From assembly GCF_030271255.1 (NCBI RefSeq), contig NZ_JASJOM010000003.1, positions 62,001-126,000 of the forward strand: a stretch of 64,000 bases of DNA. The letters are read 5' to 3'. The position numbers and the translations under genes were made by a program. A model generated the notes under the pieces. The model saw nothing but the letters and a program-made list of their open reading frames with translations. It did not search any database and was not told the origin of the DNA. This document shows, piece by piece, positions 33,376 to 42,772 of the stretch; the first letter of the stretch is position 1; every line of letters starts with the position of its first letter. The DNA is from Peribacillus folii (GTDB taxonomy: Bacteria > Bacillota > Bacilli > Bacillales > DSM-1321).

Positions 33376-35235
33376 ATGATGACCGAACCATTGTTTTTAA
33401 CACTGATTATACTTCTATGCGCAATTGCGCTTTTTATACAAGGCAAATTTCGCGCGGATTTAATTGCGCTTAGTGCACTTTCCTTACTCGGTCTCCTGGG
33501 GATACTTACATTGGATGAACTTATCGCAGGTTTTGCCAATCAAGTGGTGATCATGCTGGCTGGGCTATTCATAGTCGGTGCAGGCCTCTTTAGTACAGGT
33601 ATCGTGGAGAAGGCAGGAAACAGGCTATTAGGATTATGTGGGGGAAGTGAGTGGAAATCGCTGCTGATCGTCATGCTGACCGCTGGAATTTTGAGTGCGT
33701 TCTTAAGTGGCGCGGGCATCGTTTCCATATTGCTTCCGCTCGTTATGAGCATGGCATTGCAACAAAAGACCAGTCCGACAAGATATTTATTGCCTCTTGC
33801 CTATGCGAGCAGCATTGGCGGTCTGCTAACTCTTACCGGTACGCCTGCCAATATGATCGCCGCTGATGTCCTGCAGCAAAACGGATTGGAGACATTATCC
33901 TTTTTTGACTTTACACCGATTGGCTTAATCGCATTTGTTGCTGGCTTATTCTTCATGCTGACGCTTGGGCGAATGCTGCTTCCGGAAAAAACGATTGCTG
34001 CCAACAATAGTGTCAAGGGGTTGTCCGCAGGTGAGCTTGCCGGCATGTACAAAGTGTATGATCGATTGCATTATCTGCATATACCCCCGACATCGGATAT
34101 TGTTGGTGAAAGGCTTTCAGACCTGCAGCTTCCGATTCAATACGAATTGACCTTGATTGAAATCCAGCGGAAGCCAAAGGATAAGCAATTACCGCTTTTA
34201 CAAAGGCAGCTTACCATATCGGCGCGGGCGGATGAGGTGCTTCACCCGGACGATATCATATTGGTGTTCGGTGAAGAAGAAGCGGTTGAGAGGTTGGCAC
34301 TTAACTATGAACTCGAATTTAAACACTTCAATACGGAACAAATAAAAAAGCATTTTCTTAGCAGCAGATTTGGTTTGACGGAAATTTTGATCGTTCCGAA
34401 TTCCGATTATGAAAACCAAACATTGATCGATGTTCATTTCCGTGAGAAATACCAATGCAATGTGCTGGCCATCAATCGCAATGGTGAATATATTCAAGCG
34501 GATGTCGGAACGGAGCGCTTAAAACCGGGAGATGCCATACTCATACATGGAGAATGGGAAAACATCGAAAGGATTTCCACGGATTTGCAGGACGTCATCG
34601 TTATCGGGAGTACCTCGGAAGACGGCTCGCATGTATACTCCAAGGGCAAGGCCTGGATTTCCTTGGGCATCACGGCGCTGATGGTCATTCTTTTGTCAGT
34701 GGAGTCGATTCCCCCAGTGCTCTCTGTATTGACGGCTGCCTTGCTGATGATCATTACCGGCTGTGTCCGATCGATGGAAGATGCTTATCAAAAGATTAAT
34801 TGGGAGCCTATCCTTTTGATTGCCGCGATGTTTGGCATAACGACTGCATTGGATAATACCGGCGGTGTGAGAATGATTAGCGATTGGCTGTCCGTACTAT
34901 TCAGCAATATAGGTCCACATGGCATACTGGCGGTATTTTACCTCTTGACATTGATGCTCAGTCAATTCATCCCGTATGGAGCGGCTGTCGTGATCATGAC
35001 GCCCATTGCATTGACATCTTCCGTTAATCAAGGGATCGACCCCATTCCGGTCTTCATCTGCCTAGCTGTAGCAGGGAGTTTGGCATTATCCACACCAAGG
35101 GTTGCCACTACAAACGCACTTGTCATGACTGCAGGCGATTACAAATATAAAGATTTCATCTTAATCGGGATTTCAATACAAATATTCATCGGCGTCATCA
35201 TGGTGATCACGATTCCATGGATCTTCCCATTTTGA
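33376..35235 (+). CDS. SLC13/ArsB-type permease with two TrkA_C domains
   Basis: 619 residues. Five or six helices, two cytoplasmic TrkA_C (RCK_C) modules (about 210-300 and 320-400: VGERLSDLQLPIQYELTLI, HPDDIILVFG; then KYQCNVLAINRNGEYIQ, KPGDAILIHGEW), then a second membrane block with the SLC13 ending PYGAAVVIMTPIALTSS. Such proteins move anions (sulfate, dicarboxylates) with Na+ or H+, and the RCK_C modules may sense a ligand such as c-di-AMP; both are family inference. GGAGG precedes two tandem ATGs (33376 or 33379). Confidence 0.87.
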   Translation: MMTEPLFLTLIILLCAIALFIQGKFRADLIALSALSLLGLLGILTLDELIAGFANQVVIMLAGLFIVGAGLFSTGIVEKAGNRLLGLCGGSEWKSLLIVMLTAGILSAFLSGAGIVSILLPLVMSMALQQKTSPTRYLLPLAYASSIGGLLTLTGTPANMIAADVLQQNGLETLSFFDFTPIGLIAFVAGLFFMLTLGRMLLPEKTIAANNSVKGLSAGELAGMYKVYDRLHYLHIPPTSDIVGERLSDLQLPIQYELTLIEIQRKPKDKQLPLLQRQLTISARADEVLHPDDIILVFGEEEAVERLALNYELEFKHFNTEQIKKHFLSSRFGLTEILIVPNSDYENQTLIDVHFREKYQCNVLAINRNGEYIQADVGTERLKPGDAILIHGEWENIERISTDLQDVIVIGSTSEDGSHVYSKGKAWISLGITALMVILLSVESIPPVLSVLTAALLMIITGCVRSMEDAYQKINWEPILLIAAMFGITTALDNTGGVRMISDWLSVLFSNIGPHGILAVFYLLTLMLSQFIPYGAAVVIMTPIALTSSVNQGIDPIPVFICLAVAGSLALSTPRVATTNALVMTAGDYKYKDFILIGISIQIFIGVIMVITIPWIFPF

Positions 35236-35244
35236 TGGGGAAGG

Positions 35245-35278
35245 AGGCATTGTTCAATATAAGGACAATGCCTTTTTC
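35245..35278 (+). terminator. Terminator of the permease gene
   Basis: AGGCATTGT / ACAATGCCT followed by TTTTT. Confidence 0.88.
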
Positions 35279-35371
35279 ATATGGTTTTGAACAAAATCGG
35301 GGATATAATTGGCTGAAATTGGATTTATGCTTATGTAATTAAAATTATTTATTATCAATATTAGAAACTAA

Positions 35372-35380
35372 TGGTATAAT
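35372..35380 (+). promoter_or_regulatory. Extended -10 promoter of ykuI
   Basis: TGGTATAAT, perfect extended -10, 42 bases before the start codon. Confidence 0.6.
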
Positions 35381-35422
35381 TTTTGCATATTGGTGTTTTC
35401 GTAATTAGGGGGAAGATGCATC

Positions 35423-36628
35423 TTGGATACAGAAAAAATATTGAAAAATTTGGACAGGGTGACACCATTCTTTCAACCGATTTTCAGCGCAGATCAACAT
35501 CAGGTAATCGGATATGAAATATTAGGGCGTTATGAGGAACAGTCGGAATATAAAAGTTTGGGCTCATTTTTTCATGACCCTGCAGTGCCTAAAGAGTATA
35601 GGGTGGAAGTGGATAACTACGTCCTTGAAATAGCCCTGGAACGAATAAAAGACTATGGGGAAGATTTCCTGATTTTCATTAACAGAGACCCGAATTTGCT
35701 CATGCTCGATCATGGGGAAGAGTTCATGGAGATCCTCCACCGTCATTTTCAGCCTGAGGAAATGCATAGGATTGTACTTGAACTATCAGACACGATCAGC
35801 CCTGAGAATTTTGATCCTTTACAGCATGTTCTAGCTTATTTTAAAACATACGGGATTAAAATAGCTTTCGATCATCTAGGTCAGGATACTAAATTAGATC
35901 AAATTGCTCAAATTTCACCGAATATTTTAAAAGTTAATCTGGACCAGCTTCGCATATCAGGTGGGGATGCTTATCAGGTCATCCTGTTTTCACTGAGTAT
36001 GCTTGCACGTAAGATCGGTGCCAATTTATTATTTGAGAGCATTGAGTCGGAATACCAGCTCCGCTTTGCATGGAAGAACGGCGGACGATATTATCAAGGG
36101 TATTTCCTGGCGAAGCCAGAAGGTGAGTTCATCAATAAAGATTTACTGCGGGAAAAATTCCATCAGGAGTGTCAGTCCTTCATCTCACTTGAAACGAAGA
36201 AGCTGGAAGCGGTATATAAAAAGACCTTGCAATTCAATGAAAATATGCAAACCTTTTTAAAGCAGCAAAAGCGATATGGATCTCATGAAGAATTTCTCGG
36301 GACCATCGCGAAAAAGCTGGATTCCATCTGTTTTCGGCTTTATATTTGTGATGAAGAGGGGTATCAAAGATCTGCAAATATTCTCCAAAAGGACGGGCAG
36401 TGGATCGTCCAGCCGAATTACCTGAACAAAAACTGGAGCTGGCGCCCTTATTTTCTTGAAAACATTGTAAAGATGCGCAATGAGAAAAAGGGGATTTTAT
36501 CCGATTTATATAGTGATATCGAAACAGGGGAAACCATCAGGACCTTTTCCTATCCGCTTAATAATAAGGAGTACATTTTCTTCGATCTTTCTTATAGTTA
36601 CTTATATGAAAATGATGCTCTTTTATAA
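35423..36628 (+). CDS. ykuI: EAL-domain protein YkuI
   Basis: 401 residues: an EAL domain (1-245) and a YkuI_C PAS-like domain (about 250-400). The signature E-A-L is replaced by EIL in GYEILGRY, though other metal/ligand segments remain (FINRDPN, LELSD, FDHLGQD, LKVNLDQL, FESIESE). B. subtilis YkuI has the same layout, binds c-di-GMP and shows no hydrolysis alone, so this is probably a receptor. TTG start with GGGGGAAG upstream; no in-frame ATG is better. Stands before a small membrane protein gene. Confidence 0.9.
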   Translation: MDTEKILKNLDRVTPFFQPIFSADQHQVIGYEILGRYEEQSEYKSLGSFFHDPAVPKEYRVEVDNYVLEIALERIKDYGEDFLIFINRDPNLLMLDHGEEFMEILHRHFQPEEMHRIVLELSDTISPENFDPLQHVLAYFKTYGIKIAFDHLGQDTKLDQIAQISPNILKVNLDQLRISGGDAYQVILFSLSMLARKIGANLLFESIESEYQLRFAWKNGGRYYQGYFLAKPEGEFINKDLLREKFHQECQSFISLETKKLEAVYKKTLQFNENMQTFLKQQKRYGSHEEFLGTIAKKLDSICFRLYICDEEGYQRSANILQKDGQWIVQPNYLNKNWSWRPYFLENIVKMRNEKKGILSDLYSDIETGETIRTFSYPLNNKEYIFFDLSYSYLYENDALL

Positions 36629-36699
36629 TACGATCGATGTATATAAAAGCTTGAAATGAGTAAACCTAAGCAAAACGATGCGCTTGGAGGAGACAAATT

Positions 36700-36933
36700 T
36701 TGAGCACGTACATCTGGATTCTACTCATAGTCGTTACAGTGATGGCGCTATATCTTCTGTTTTATACATATTCTGTAGCCCGGGCACAGAAAGTGAAAGC
36801 GAAGTATGATTCGACAATCGATGATGCAGTCAAAGAACATCCATATTTGAAGAACCCAATATTCGTTTCCCTTATCGTTGGGACGCTCTTGGTTGCAGGG
36901 TTTATTTTCTACTATGCCTTTCAATGGTTATGA
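36700..36933 (+). CDS. 77-residue two-helix membrane protein
   Basis: Helix 1 IWILLIVVTVMALYLLFY, a basic cytoplasmic-like stretch (ARAQKVKAKYDST ... KEHPYLKN), and helix 2 FVSLIVGTLLVAGFIFYYAF. TTG start with GGAGGAG 7 bases upstream. Located 71 bases after ykuI, so it may share its transcript and take part in c-di-GMP signalling at the membrane; that is only positional inference. Family not recognised. Confidence 0.75.
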   Translation: MSTYIWILLIVVTVMALYLLFYTYSVARAQKVKAKYDSTIDDAVKEHPYLKNPIFVSLIVGTLLVAGFIFYYAFQWL

Positions 36934-37088
36934 GAAGGAGATTTCATCATATGAAATCTTCTTTTTTATTGTTGAGGAAGCAATTGTACTTCATGACAAT
37001 TTGTAGTTTCGCTTTGTCCTTGGAGGGTATTGATAGAATATAGGCAGTAATCGGAACCAAATTATTCTTTAGTGAGGGGATGATAGGA

Positions 37089-37568
37089 ATGAGTAAATAT
37101 GTAATAGCATGTTTCGCCAGTGTCCTTCTTCTTTTAGGTGGAGGATTCACAGCCTCAGCAGAGGGTTTACATAGGGAGGAAGCACTTAATTTAGTGAAGG
37201 CTGCCTCAGAGAGCCAAGGATCGATAAGCGGGGAGGTACGCACGAAAGAGGCGATTGAAGCAAAGCTGGAAAAGCACTTCACGGATGATTTCATCAGGTC
37301 GTTTGAAAAAGCGAATGTAGTGAAGGTCGATGGTGGGTATACTGCATTTGGATCTGACTTCGCACCTTATTATATCCCATTTTTCAGCTACGATGAAAAT
37401 ACTGAAGTTGTATATGGCGACAACGGTGATCTCATGTATGTGCAGGAGGAATTCGAGGACACAGAGGATGGGCCGGTATCAAGCTCGACACATGTAGAAT
37501 CAGTAATATTGACAAAAGAAAATGGGACTTGGAAGGTAAAGGATGTAGAATACGAAAGCGATCATTAA
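37089..37568 (+). CDS. Secreted protein, probably DUF3993 family
   Basis: 159 residues. Signal peptide (MSKYVIACFASVLLLLGGGF) with a probable cleavage at ASA-E. The mature part begins LHREEALNLVKAASESQGSI and contains FAPYYIPFFSYDENTEVVYG and a final WKVKDVEYE. This fits the DUF3993 pattern of Bacillus, from memory. Function unknown. ATG 37089 was chosen with GAGGGG 9 bases before it; the first ATG touches that site. Possibly an extracellular or wall-associated protein. Confidence 0.75.
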   Translation: MSKYVIACFASVLLLLGGGFTASAEGLHREEALNLVKAASESQGSISGEVRTKEAIEAKLEKHFTDDFIRSFEKANVVKVDGGYTAFGSDFAPYYIPFFSYDENTEVVYGDNGDLMYVQEEFEDTEDGPVSSSTHVESVILTKENGTWKVKDVEYESDH

Positions 37569-37574
37569 AAAGAA

Positions 37575-37611
37575 AAAAAGTCTGGAGGGGACTGAACCTT
37601 CCAGACTTTTT
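37575..37611. terminator. Bidirectional terminator
   Basis: AAAAAGTCTGGA / TCCAGACTTTTT, ends the secreted-protein gene and the convergent glutaredoxin gene. Confidence 0.9.
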
Positions 37612-37612
37612 G

Positions 37613-37846
37613 TTATATATTCAGTTCTTTTTTGATTGCATCCAGTTCAAAGCCAATGATGGCCTTCCCGTCGATGACGACCGTAGGTGTGGAATACGCA
37701 CCATATTTATTCGTTAATTCTTTACGTGCATGTCCGTCTGCTTTAATATCTTTTTCATTATATACGACATCATGATCATCAAAAAACATTTTCATGATTT
37801 TGCAGGGAGGGCAATCAGGTTGGGTGTACAGCGTGACGTCTTTCAT
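37613..37846 (-). CDS. Glutaredoxin-like protein
   Basis: 77 residues, complete thioredoxin fold in the compact NrdH/glutaredoxin form: active site DCPPCK (Cys12, Cys15), cis-Pro in YSTPTVVIDG, and the conserved IIGFELDAIKKEL C-terminus. It can reduce disulfides in the cytoplasm, probably with thioredoxin reductase or bacillithiol. No nrdEF is adjacent, so a specific role in ribonucleotide reduction is not supported. Confidence 0.88.
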   Translation of the reverse strand: MKDVTLYTQPDCPPCKIMKMFFDDHDVVYNEKDIKADGHARKELTNKYGAYSTPTVVIDGKAIIGFELDAIKKELNI

Positions 37847-37935
37847 TACATTCCTCCATCTATATGCTTTAGGTAAGTTTCACTCTTTCATTATAGGCAA
37901 AGGTGCGCCATTTGGATAGAAAAAACTTAAAGAAT

Positions 37936-38895
37936 CTACTTATTCCGCTCCTGCTTCATCAGGTAGTCTATCAATCCCATGGAACTGACATTCAGGTCCA
38001 AAGCTATGATATCAAAAACAGGATGATGTATGCTTATTCCCTTTTCTTCCAAATGAGCTGCCACTTCCTTAAAAATATGTTTACTGGTTGCAGCAACTCG
38101 TTCATCAAAGGCAGCATGTACCTTGAATGCCTTTTTTGCCGTCTCGACAAATATTGGCAGCCAGAATTGAAGTTGCCTATATACTTCCTTAGGGTTTTCC
38201 GAGACGCCGTAATGGCCGAAATATATTCGCTCGACGCCTATGCTTTCATACAATTCAGCTGCAGCAAGCATGGCTTCGGGGTTAAATTGATTGGGTGATG
38301 TCGACGGCAGGTAAAATTCCAAACCAGCCTCATCAAGTTCACGATAATAGATGCCGATGGTGTCACCAGAAAACATCCCTTTCGACTTCGAATCGAAAAT
38401 GCTCAAGTGGTGGTTTGCATGGCCTGGCGTGTCATAAAAGGTAAGCGTGGAGTGATCGCCGATTTGCAGGGCTTCCCTATCATGCTTACATATCATTCTT
38501 TCAGGGGGAATAGGCAGGATCGGATCGAAAAGCTTGTTGAAATCATCCCCGTAAACCGCTTTAGCTCCAGCTATCAAACGGGTGGGATCTTCTAAGTGCC
38601 GTGCACCTTTTGGGTGAACGATCACTTTGGCGTTCGGGCAATGTTGCAAAAAAAGTCCGGCTCCGCCTGCATGGTCCAAATGAATATGGGTAAGAATGAT
38701 ATATGTAATATCCTCGGGGGCTATTCCAAGTTCTGCGAGCCCCTTTAGCAAATGGGGAATGGAAGGGCTGGCGGAGGTTTCTACTATAGTCATATCCTTA
38801 TCGGCAATTACGTATGTTCCCGTTCGATTTCTTCTATCCAGATCGTAACCATCAATTAAAGAAATGCGATAACCAAGCTCACTAATGTTCTGCAA
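37936..38895 (-). CDS. MBL-fold metallo-hydrolase
   Basis: 319 residues. The zinc-binding motif is THIHLDHAGG (HxHxDH) near residue 70, with later ligands in FYDTPGHANHHLS and MFSGDTIGIYY and a last His in YFGHYG. A broad lactonase/thioesterase/phosphoesterase superfamily; substrate unknown. TTG 38895 was chosen because CCTCC (GGAGG on the minus strand) lies 9 bases upstream and family members begin just before the ISLIDGYDL strand; a longer ATG start lacks such a site. Monocistronic. Confidence 0.85.
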   Translation of the reverse strand: MQNISELGYRISLIDGYDLDRRNRTGTYVIADKDMTIVETSASPSIPHLLKGLAELGIAPEDITYIILTHIHLDHAGGAGLFLQHCPNAKVIVHPKGARHLEDPTRLIAGAKAVYGDDFNKLFDPILPIPPERMICKHDREALQIGDHSTLTFYDTPGHANHHLSIFDSKSKGMFSGDTIGIYYRELDEAGLEFYLPSTSPNQFNPEAMLAAAELYESIGVERIYFGHYGVSENPKEVYRQLQFWLPIFVETAKKAFKVHAAFDERVAATSKHIFKEVAAHLEEKGISIHHPVFDIIALDLNVSSMGLIDYLMKQERNK

Positions 38896-39079
38896 TCGAA
38901 TCAACCTCCAGAAAAATTTTTCATGTACAAAATCCATTCCTTATTTTATGCTGTTAATAGTGCCGTGTAAAGAATGAAGGTTTAAATTATTCTGAATTTA
39001 TTTCAGCGTGGCTACTGCATAGAAAAGTATGGTATAGTGGAACCTATCGAAAAGGTTTTATTCAGAAAGGAGAGGAAGT

Positions 39080-39319
39080 ATGTCTCAATTACAGGGCATC
39101 CTTACCAGATTGAAAAGTCTTCAAGAGCAAGCGAAGGAATCCGAATCTGCTCAACGTTTTTTTGAAATAGATGGTGTGAAAAAGTGCCAAGTTACATATT
39201 TCAGCAAAACAGAAATGTTCGAGCTTGAAGTATACAGTGATAAAGGGAAATCATCGAAATATCAGTTCGATAATATTGATATGATTACCATTGAAATCTT
39301 TGATCTTCTTCAATCTTAA
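39080..39319 (+). CDS. ykuJ: YkuJ family protein
   Basis: 79 residues with the YkuJ pattern: helix QLQGILTRLKSLQEQAKESE, then strands FFEIDGVKKCQVTYF, MFELEVYSD, SKYQFDNIDMITIEIFDLL. Structure of the B. subtilis protein is known as a small alpha/beta fold; function unknown. AAAGGAGAGG precedes ATG; TATAGT in an extended -10 at 39033-39038 is its likely promoter. Neighbour order ykuI...ykuJ...ykuL agrees with B. subtilis. Confidence 0.88.
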   Translation: MSQLQGILTRLKSLQEQAKESESAQRFFEIDGVKKCQVTYFSKTEMFELEVYSDKGKSSKYQFDNIDMITIEIFDLLQS

Positions 39320-39362
39320 AAAACATGAAAAAGCTGGCCTCCATTTGGGAAAGGCTTTCAGA

Positions 39363-39406
39363 CCGTGGACAAACTCAGGTAATATGGAGTTTGTCCACGG
39401 TTTTTT
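39363..39406 (+). terminator. Terminator of ykuJ
   Basis: CCGTGGACAAACTC / GAGTTTGTCCACGG, 14 perfect pairs, six T. Confidence 0.92.
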
Positions 39407-39563
39407 AGATTTTCAATGGATCGCTTCATCCGATTTGCTTCGTGGAAAAAGATAGGATCGATGCCTCATTTTAAATGAACTCCAAGTTAAAACATAGCAG
39501 GACATTTGGCATTTTGAATGAAGAAGTGATTTTATCGACATCCTACCAATTGGAGGGATGAAA

Positions 39564-39710
39564 ATGAAAAATCCAATCGTAATATGCCCTGCTTGCGGCG
39601 GGGAACGGGAAATGGGTCATGTATTGACGGCACAGTCCAATCAGAATGTGATTTATCAATGTCCTGAATGCGGTTACAAACAGGTTAACATCAAAACCAG
39701 CAAGGGCTAA
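39564..39710 (+). CDS. 48-residue zinc-ribbon protein
   Basis: Two knuckles, CPACGGE (Cys8, Cys11) and CPECGYK (Cys33, Cys36), form a four-cysteine zinc ribbon; between them lies MGHVLTAQSNQNVIYQ. TGGAGGG stands 6 bases before ATG 39564. It may bind nucleic acid or protein. It occupies the place of the small gene ykzF of B. subtilis, but I cannot confirm homology. No terminator before darB, which starts 122 bases later. Confidence 0.78.
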   Translation: MKNPIVICPACGGEREMGHVLTAQSNQNVIYQCPECGYKQVNIKTSKG

Positions 39711-39832
39711 GGACTTCACGTGAAAAACCCGCAGTTTGGGATTTTATTGGTCTGGGAATGAGCCTTTTCTGCTTACATATGTTAAACTATAAGGAGAGCT
39801 GTATATAAAAACATATGGTAAGGGGTTTTAAC

Positions 39833-40270
39833 ATGATCGGTACTCATGATGGGGATTTATTGGAATCCAGCGTTAAAGATTTGATGATTTCTTCTGAACG
39901 CGTGGCCCACGTGCAGGTAACCAATAATTTAGAACATGCACTTTTGGTATTGACAAAGAGCGGTTATACGGCCATTCCTGTGTTAGATCCGATGTATAAG
40001 CTGCATGGCTTGATTAGCACACCAGTCATTCTAGATTCGATTTTGGGTCTGGAACGAATTGAATTTGATAATCTTGAGAATAAAAAAGTTTCAGAAATAA
40101 TGAATATAGACATACCTCGCCTGCATATTGAGGATACACTGACCAAGGGTGTGGAATTATTAATAGATCATCCGTTTGTCTGTGTGGAAAATGACGAACA
40201 TGTATTTGAAGGGATTTTGACAAGAAGGGCGATCTTGAAAAAGGTATTTAAACAAAATCCACCTGAATAA
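39833..40270 (+). CDS. darB: CBS-domain c-di-AMP receptor DarB (YkuL)
   Basis: 145 residues, two CBS motifs (about 10-60 and 80-140), among them GYTAIPVLDPMYKLHGLIST and HPFVCVENDEHVFEGILTRR. B. subtilis DarB (147 residues) binds c-di-AMP and, when free of it, stimulates the (p)ppGpp synthetase Rel and pyruvate carboxylase. ATG 39833 has AAGGGG 7 bases upstream. Position between ykuJ and ccpC supports the identity. Confidence 0.88.
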   Translation: MIGTHDGDLLESSVKDLMISSERVAHVQVTNNLEHALLVLTKSGYTAIPVLDPMYKLHGLISTPVILDSILGLERIEFDNLENKKVSEIMNIDIPRLHIEDTLTKGVELLIDHPFVCVENDEHVFEGILTRRAILKKVFKQNPPE

Positions 40271-40302
40271 TAGGTTTGGCTGCGCATTATGTTTCCATCT
40301 GG

Positions 40303-40327
40303 ACTCGCCAATTGGCGAGTTTTTATT
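40303..40327 (+). terminator. Terminator of darB
   Basis: ACTCGCCAATTGGCGAGT palindrome followed by TTTTT. Confidence 0.88.
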
Positions 40328-40380
40328 GTTTAAACCGGATGATTTGGGCAAATCAATACGTAGTCGGAAAGGAGGGGAAA

Positions 40381-41871
40381 ATGGCAGTACATTCAAAAGA
40401 GCAGCATGAAAAATTGAAACGGCCTTTCATTTTGACTGCCATCATGCTGGCCATGTTCATGAATGCCATTGAAGGGACGATCGTGTCGACGGCAATGCCG
40501 GCCATTGTAAGTGATTTAGGCGGTTTTTCCTTATACAGCTGGGTGTTTTCAGGTTATTTGTTAATGAATGCCGTGACGGTCTTGATATATGGTAAGCTAT
40601 CCGACATCCTCGGGAGAAAACCGGTTTTATTATTTGGAATTGCTGTTTTCTTAATTGGCTCGCTCCTTTGCGGCTTTGCCGATAGTATGACTGAACTCAT
40701 CATTTACCGGTTTATACAAGGATTTGGTGCGGGAGCTGTGGCTCCGGTGGCGTCTACGATCATTGGGGATATTTATAAAAATGAAGAGCGGGCACGTGTT
40801 CAAGGGTATCTTTCCAGTGTATGGGGCATTTCTGCGGTGATGGGCCCTGCCTTAGGAGGCTTGCTTGTTGAGAACCTAACGTGGAAGCTTGTATTCTGGG
40901 TGAATATCCCTCTTGGAATATTATCGTTTATCGGGATATGGTTTTTCCTTCATGAAAATATCGAAAAGAAAAAACGGGATATCGACTACTTGGGAGCCTC
41001 CTTATTGACATTATCAATCTCCACCCTCATGCTGATCCTGGTAGAAGGGGGAGTGAAGTGGTCATGGGCATCGGTACCGATCATTACCCTCATCCTTGTG
41101 GCCTTGCTTGCCTTTATCTTATTCATCCTTCAGGAAAAGCGGGCAGCCGAACCGATGATGCCATTTGAAATCTGGCAGGAGCGTTCCATCTTGATTGCGA
41201 ACCTTGTGTCGCTTACGACAGGGGTCATGATGATTGGTTTGTCGAGTTTTCTTCCTACCTTCGTTCAAGGTGTAATGGAACGTTCGCCAACGGTGGCCGG
41301 TTTTACCCTGACTGCCATGTCGATTGGCTGGCCAATTGCATCAATGGTTTCAGGTCGGCTCTTGATGAAGATAGGATTCAAGGCGACTTCTCTCCTTGGA
41401 GGGGGTTCCTTGATCATGGGGAGTTTGATCTTGGTCTGGATGAAGCCAGAAGCCGGACCGCTTTTGGCAGCGATTGGATCTTTCTTTGTCGGGGTTGGGA
41501 TGGGGCTTACATCGACCTCATTCATCGTGGTCATCCAAAAAACAGTCAGCTGGGAACGGCGCGGAATAGCTACGGCATCCAATATGTTCATGCGCAATTT
41601 AGGAAATACAGTAGGAGCTGCCTTACTTGGAGGAGTCATGAATACCAGGCTTCATTCGTATTTAAGCGAGCATGCACCAAAAGGGGCGGAAGTGACGATC
41701 GATACCGCGAATAAGTTATTGAACAGTGAAGAAAGGGAGTTGCTTCCTGACGCTGTCGTGAAGGTCCTGCAGGAGGGACTCACCTTATCGCTGCATACGA
41801 TTTACCTCATTGTTCTCGCCTTTTCTGTAGTTAGCCTCATATTGCTTACAAGACTAAGGAAGGATGGATAA
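40381..41871 (+). CDS. MFS drug exporter, DHA2 (EmrB/QacA) family
   Basis: 496 residues, about 14 helices. Motif A GKLSDILGRKPVLLFG follows helix 2, motif C AVMGPALGGLLVENLTW lies in helix 5, and helix 1 has the D-E/D1 motif TIVSTAMPAI. A proton-driven exporter of lipophilic or cationic compounds. AAAGGAGG precedes ATG 40381. No regulatory gene adjacent except the distant ccpC. The C-terminal loop HAPKGAEVTIDTANKLLNS is longer than in basic DHA2 members. Monocistronic with a terminator. Confidence 0.9.
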   Translation: MAVHSKEQHEKLKRPFILTAIMLAMFMNAIEGTIVSTAMPAIVSDLGGFSLYSWVFSGYLLMNAVTVLIYGKLSDILGRKPVLLFGIAVFLIGSLLCGFADSMTELIIYRFIQGFGAGAVAPVASTIIGDIYKNEERARVQGYLSSVWGISAVMGPALGGLLVENLTWKLVFWVNIPLGILSFIGIWFFLHENIEKKKRDIDYLGASLLTLSISTLMLILVEGGVKWSWASVPIITLILVALLAFILFILQEKRAAEPMMPFEIWQERSILIANLVSLTTGVMMIGLSSFLPTFVQGVMERSPTVAGFTLTAMSIGWPIASMVSGRLLMKIGFKATSLLGGGSLIMGSLILVWMKPEAGPLLAAIGSFFVGVGMGLTSTSFIVVIQKTVSWERRGIATASNMFMRNLGNTVGAALLGGVMNTRLHSYLSEHAPKGAEVTIDTANKLLNSEERELLPDAVVKVLQEGLTLSLHTIYLIVLAFSVVSLILLTRLRKDG

Positions 41872-41887
41872 ATAGGCATATATCAGT

Positions 41888-41928
41888 AAAGGCGGTCTCA
41901 TTCATGGGGCGGCCTTTGCTTTTTTTGT
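41888..41928 (+). terminator. Terminator of the DHA2 exporter
   Basis: AAAGGC / GCCTTT close a larger stem, then seven T. The frameshifted minus-strand tauE frame reads into this hairpin. Confidence 0.75.
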
Positions 41929-42657
41929 TAAGGAAAGGCAACGCAGGAGATCATTTGAAGCAACAGGGCGATTGTGACTCCATGTAAAATGAACGCCAGC
42001 TGCCGATATTTTTTGCGCGACACGAATGGCTAGCTGCGAGCCAATCAGGGAACCGATCGTATAATAAAGGGCAATCTCCCAGGAGATGTTATCTGCGTGG
42101 AAATAAGTGATGAAGGCAGCTGTACAGCTTATGAAAGTCTGGAATCTGGTAAAGGCGAGTGATTGAAGATACGTGGCACCATTTCTTAAAAAGGTGTACA
42201 TAAGCATGGTTGCCTGTCCGGGTCCGAACATGCCATCATAAACACTGATCCCGAATAAGGATGGGTACGCTTTTTTAGGCAGATGCCAAGCTGATCCTGA
42301 ATCCGGATTTGTCCTCTTTACGACATTCATCAACATGGCAATCATCAATAGGCCGATGGCCAATAAGTTCATCATCTTTTCAGAGAAGGAATTAGCGAGC
42401 AGGCCGCCACAGAAGCCGCCAAATAAGGCAAAAGGAATCAACTTGAGTGCATTCGCCACATCCAGCTGTTTTTTCTTCAATAAAATATAAAAACTTGAAA
42501 ATGAAGAAAACATATTAGAAAATTTGACTGAGCCGATCACCTGGTGAATCGGGAAGCCTATCAAAAGAAGGGAAGGCATGCAGATAAGGCCTCCGCTGCC
42601 AGCCAAGGTGCCGACAAAGGACGCGGCAAAACTGATGACCAGCAATCAAATGATCAT
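41928..42657 (-). pseudogene. TauE/SafE-family permease gene with two lesions
   Basis: A minus-strand gene for a sulfite/organosulfonate exporter-like protein (about 250 residues, eight helices, opening FAASFVGTLAGSGGLICMP). The likely native start is ATG 42657, with GGTGA 9 bases upstream, but its fourth codon (42646-42648) is TGA where TGG would fit. Near the end the frame departs from the family around 41990-42000, after AQKISAA; another frame there gives a natural-looking last helix IALLLQMISCVAFP with stop at 41928. The open stretch from TTG 42645 to 41902 is intact between these points. It is probably a recent pseudogene, or the sequence has two errors. Confidence 0.62.
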
Positions 42658-42772
42658 CAATGGATATCACCCCGTTTCTTTTCCCTTGTATTATAAGCCG
42701 ACTTTGTTGATAATAAAATGTAAATTAATTTAATCATCATGATAAGAAACAATTATCAAGAGGTTGGTGTGT

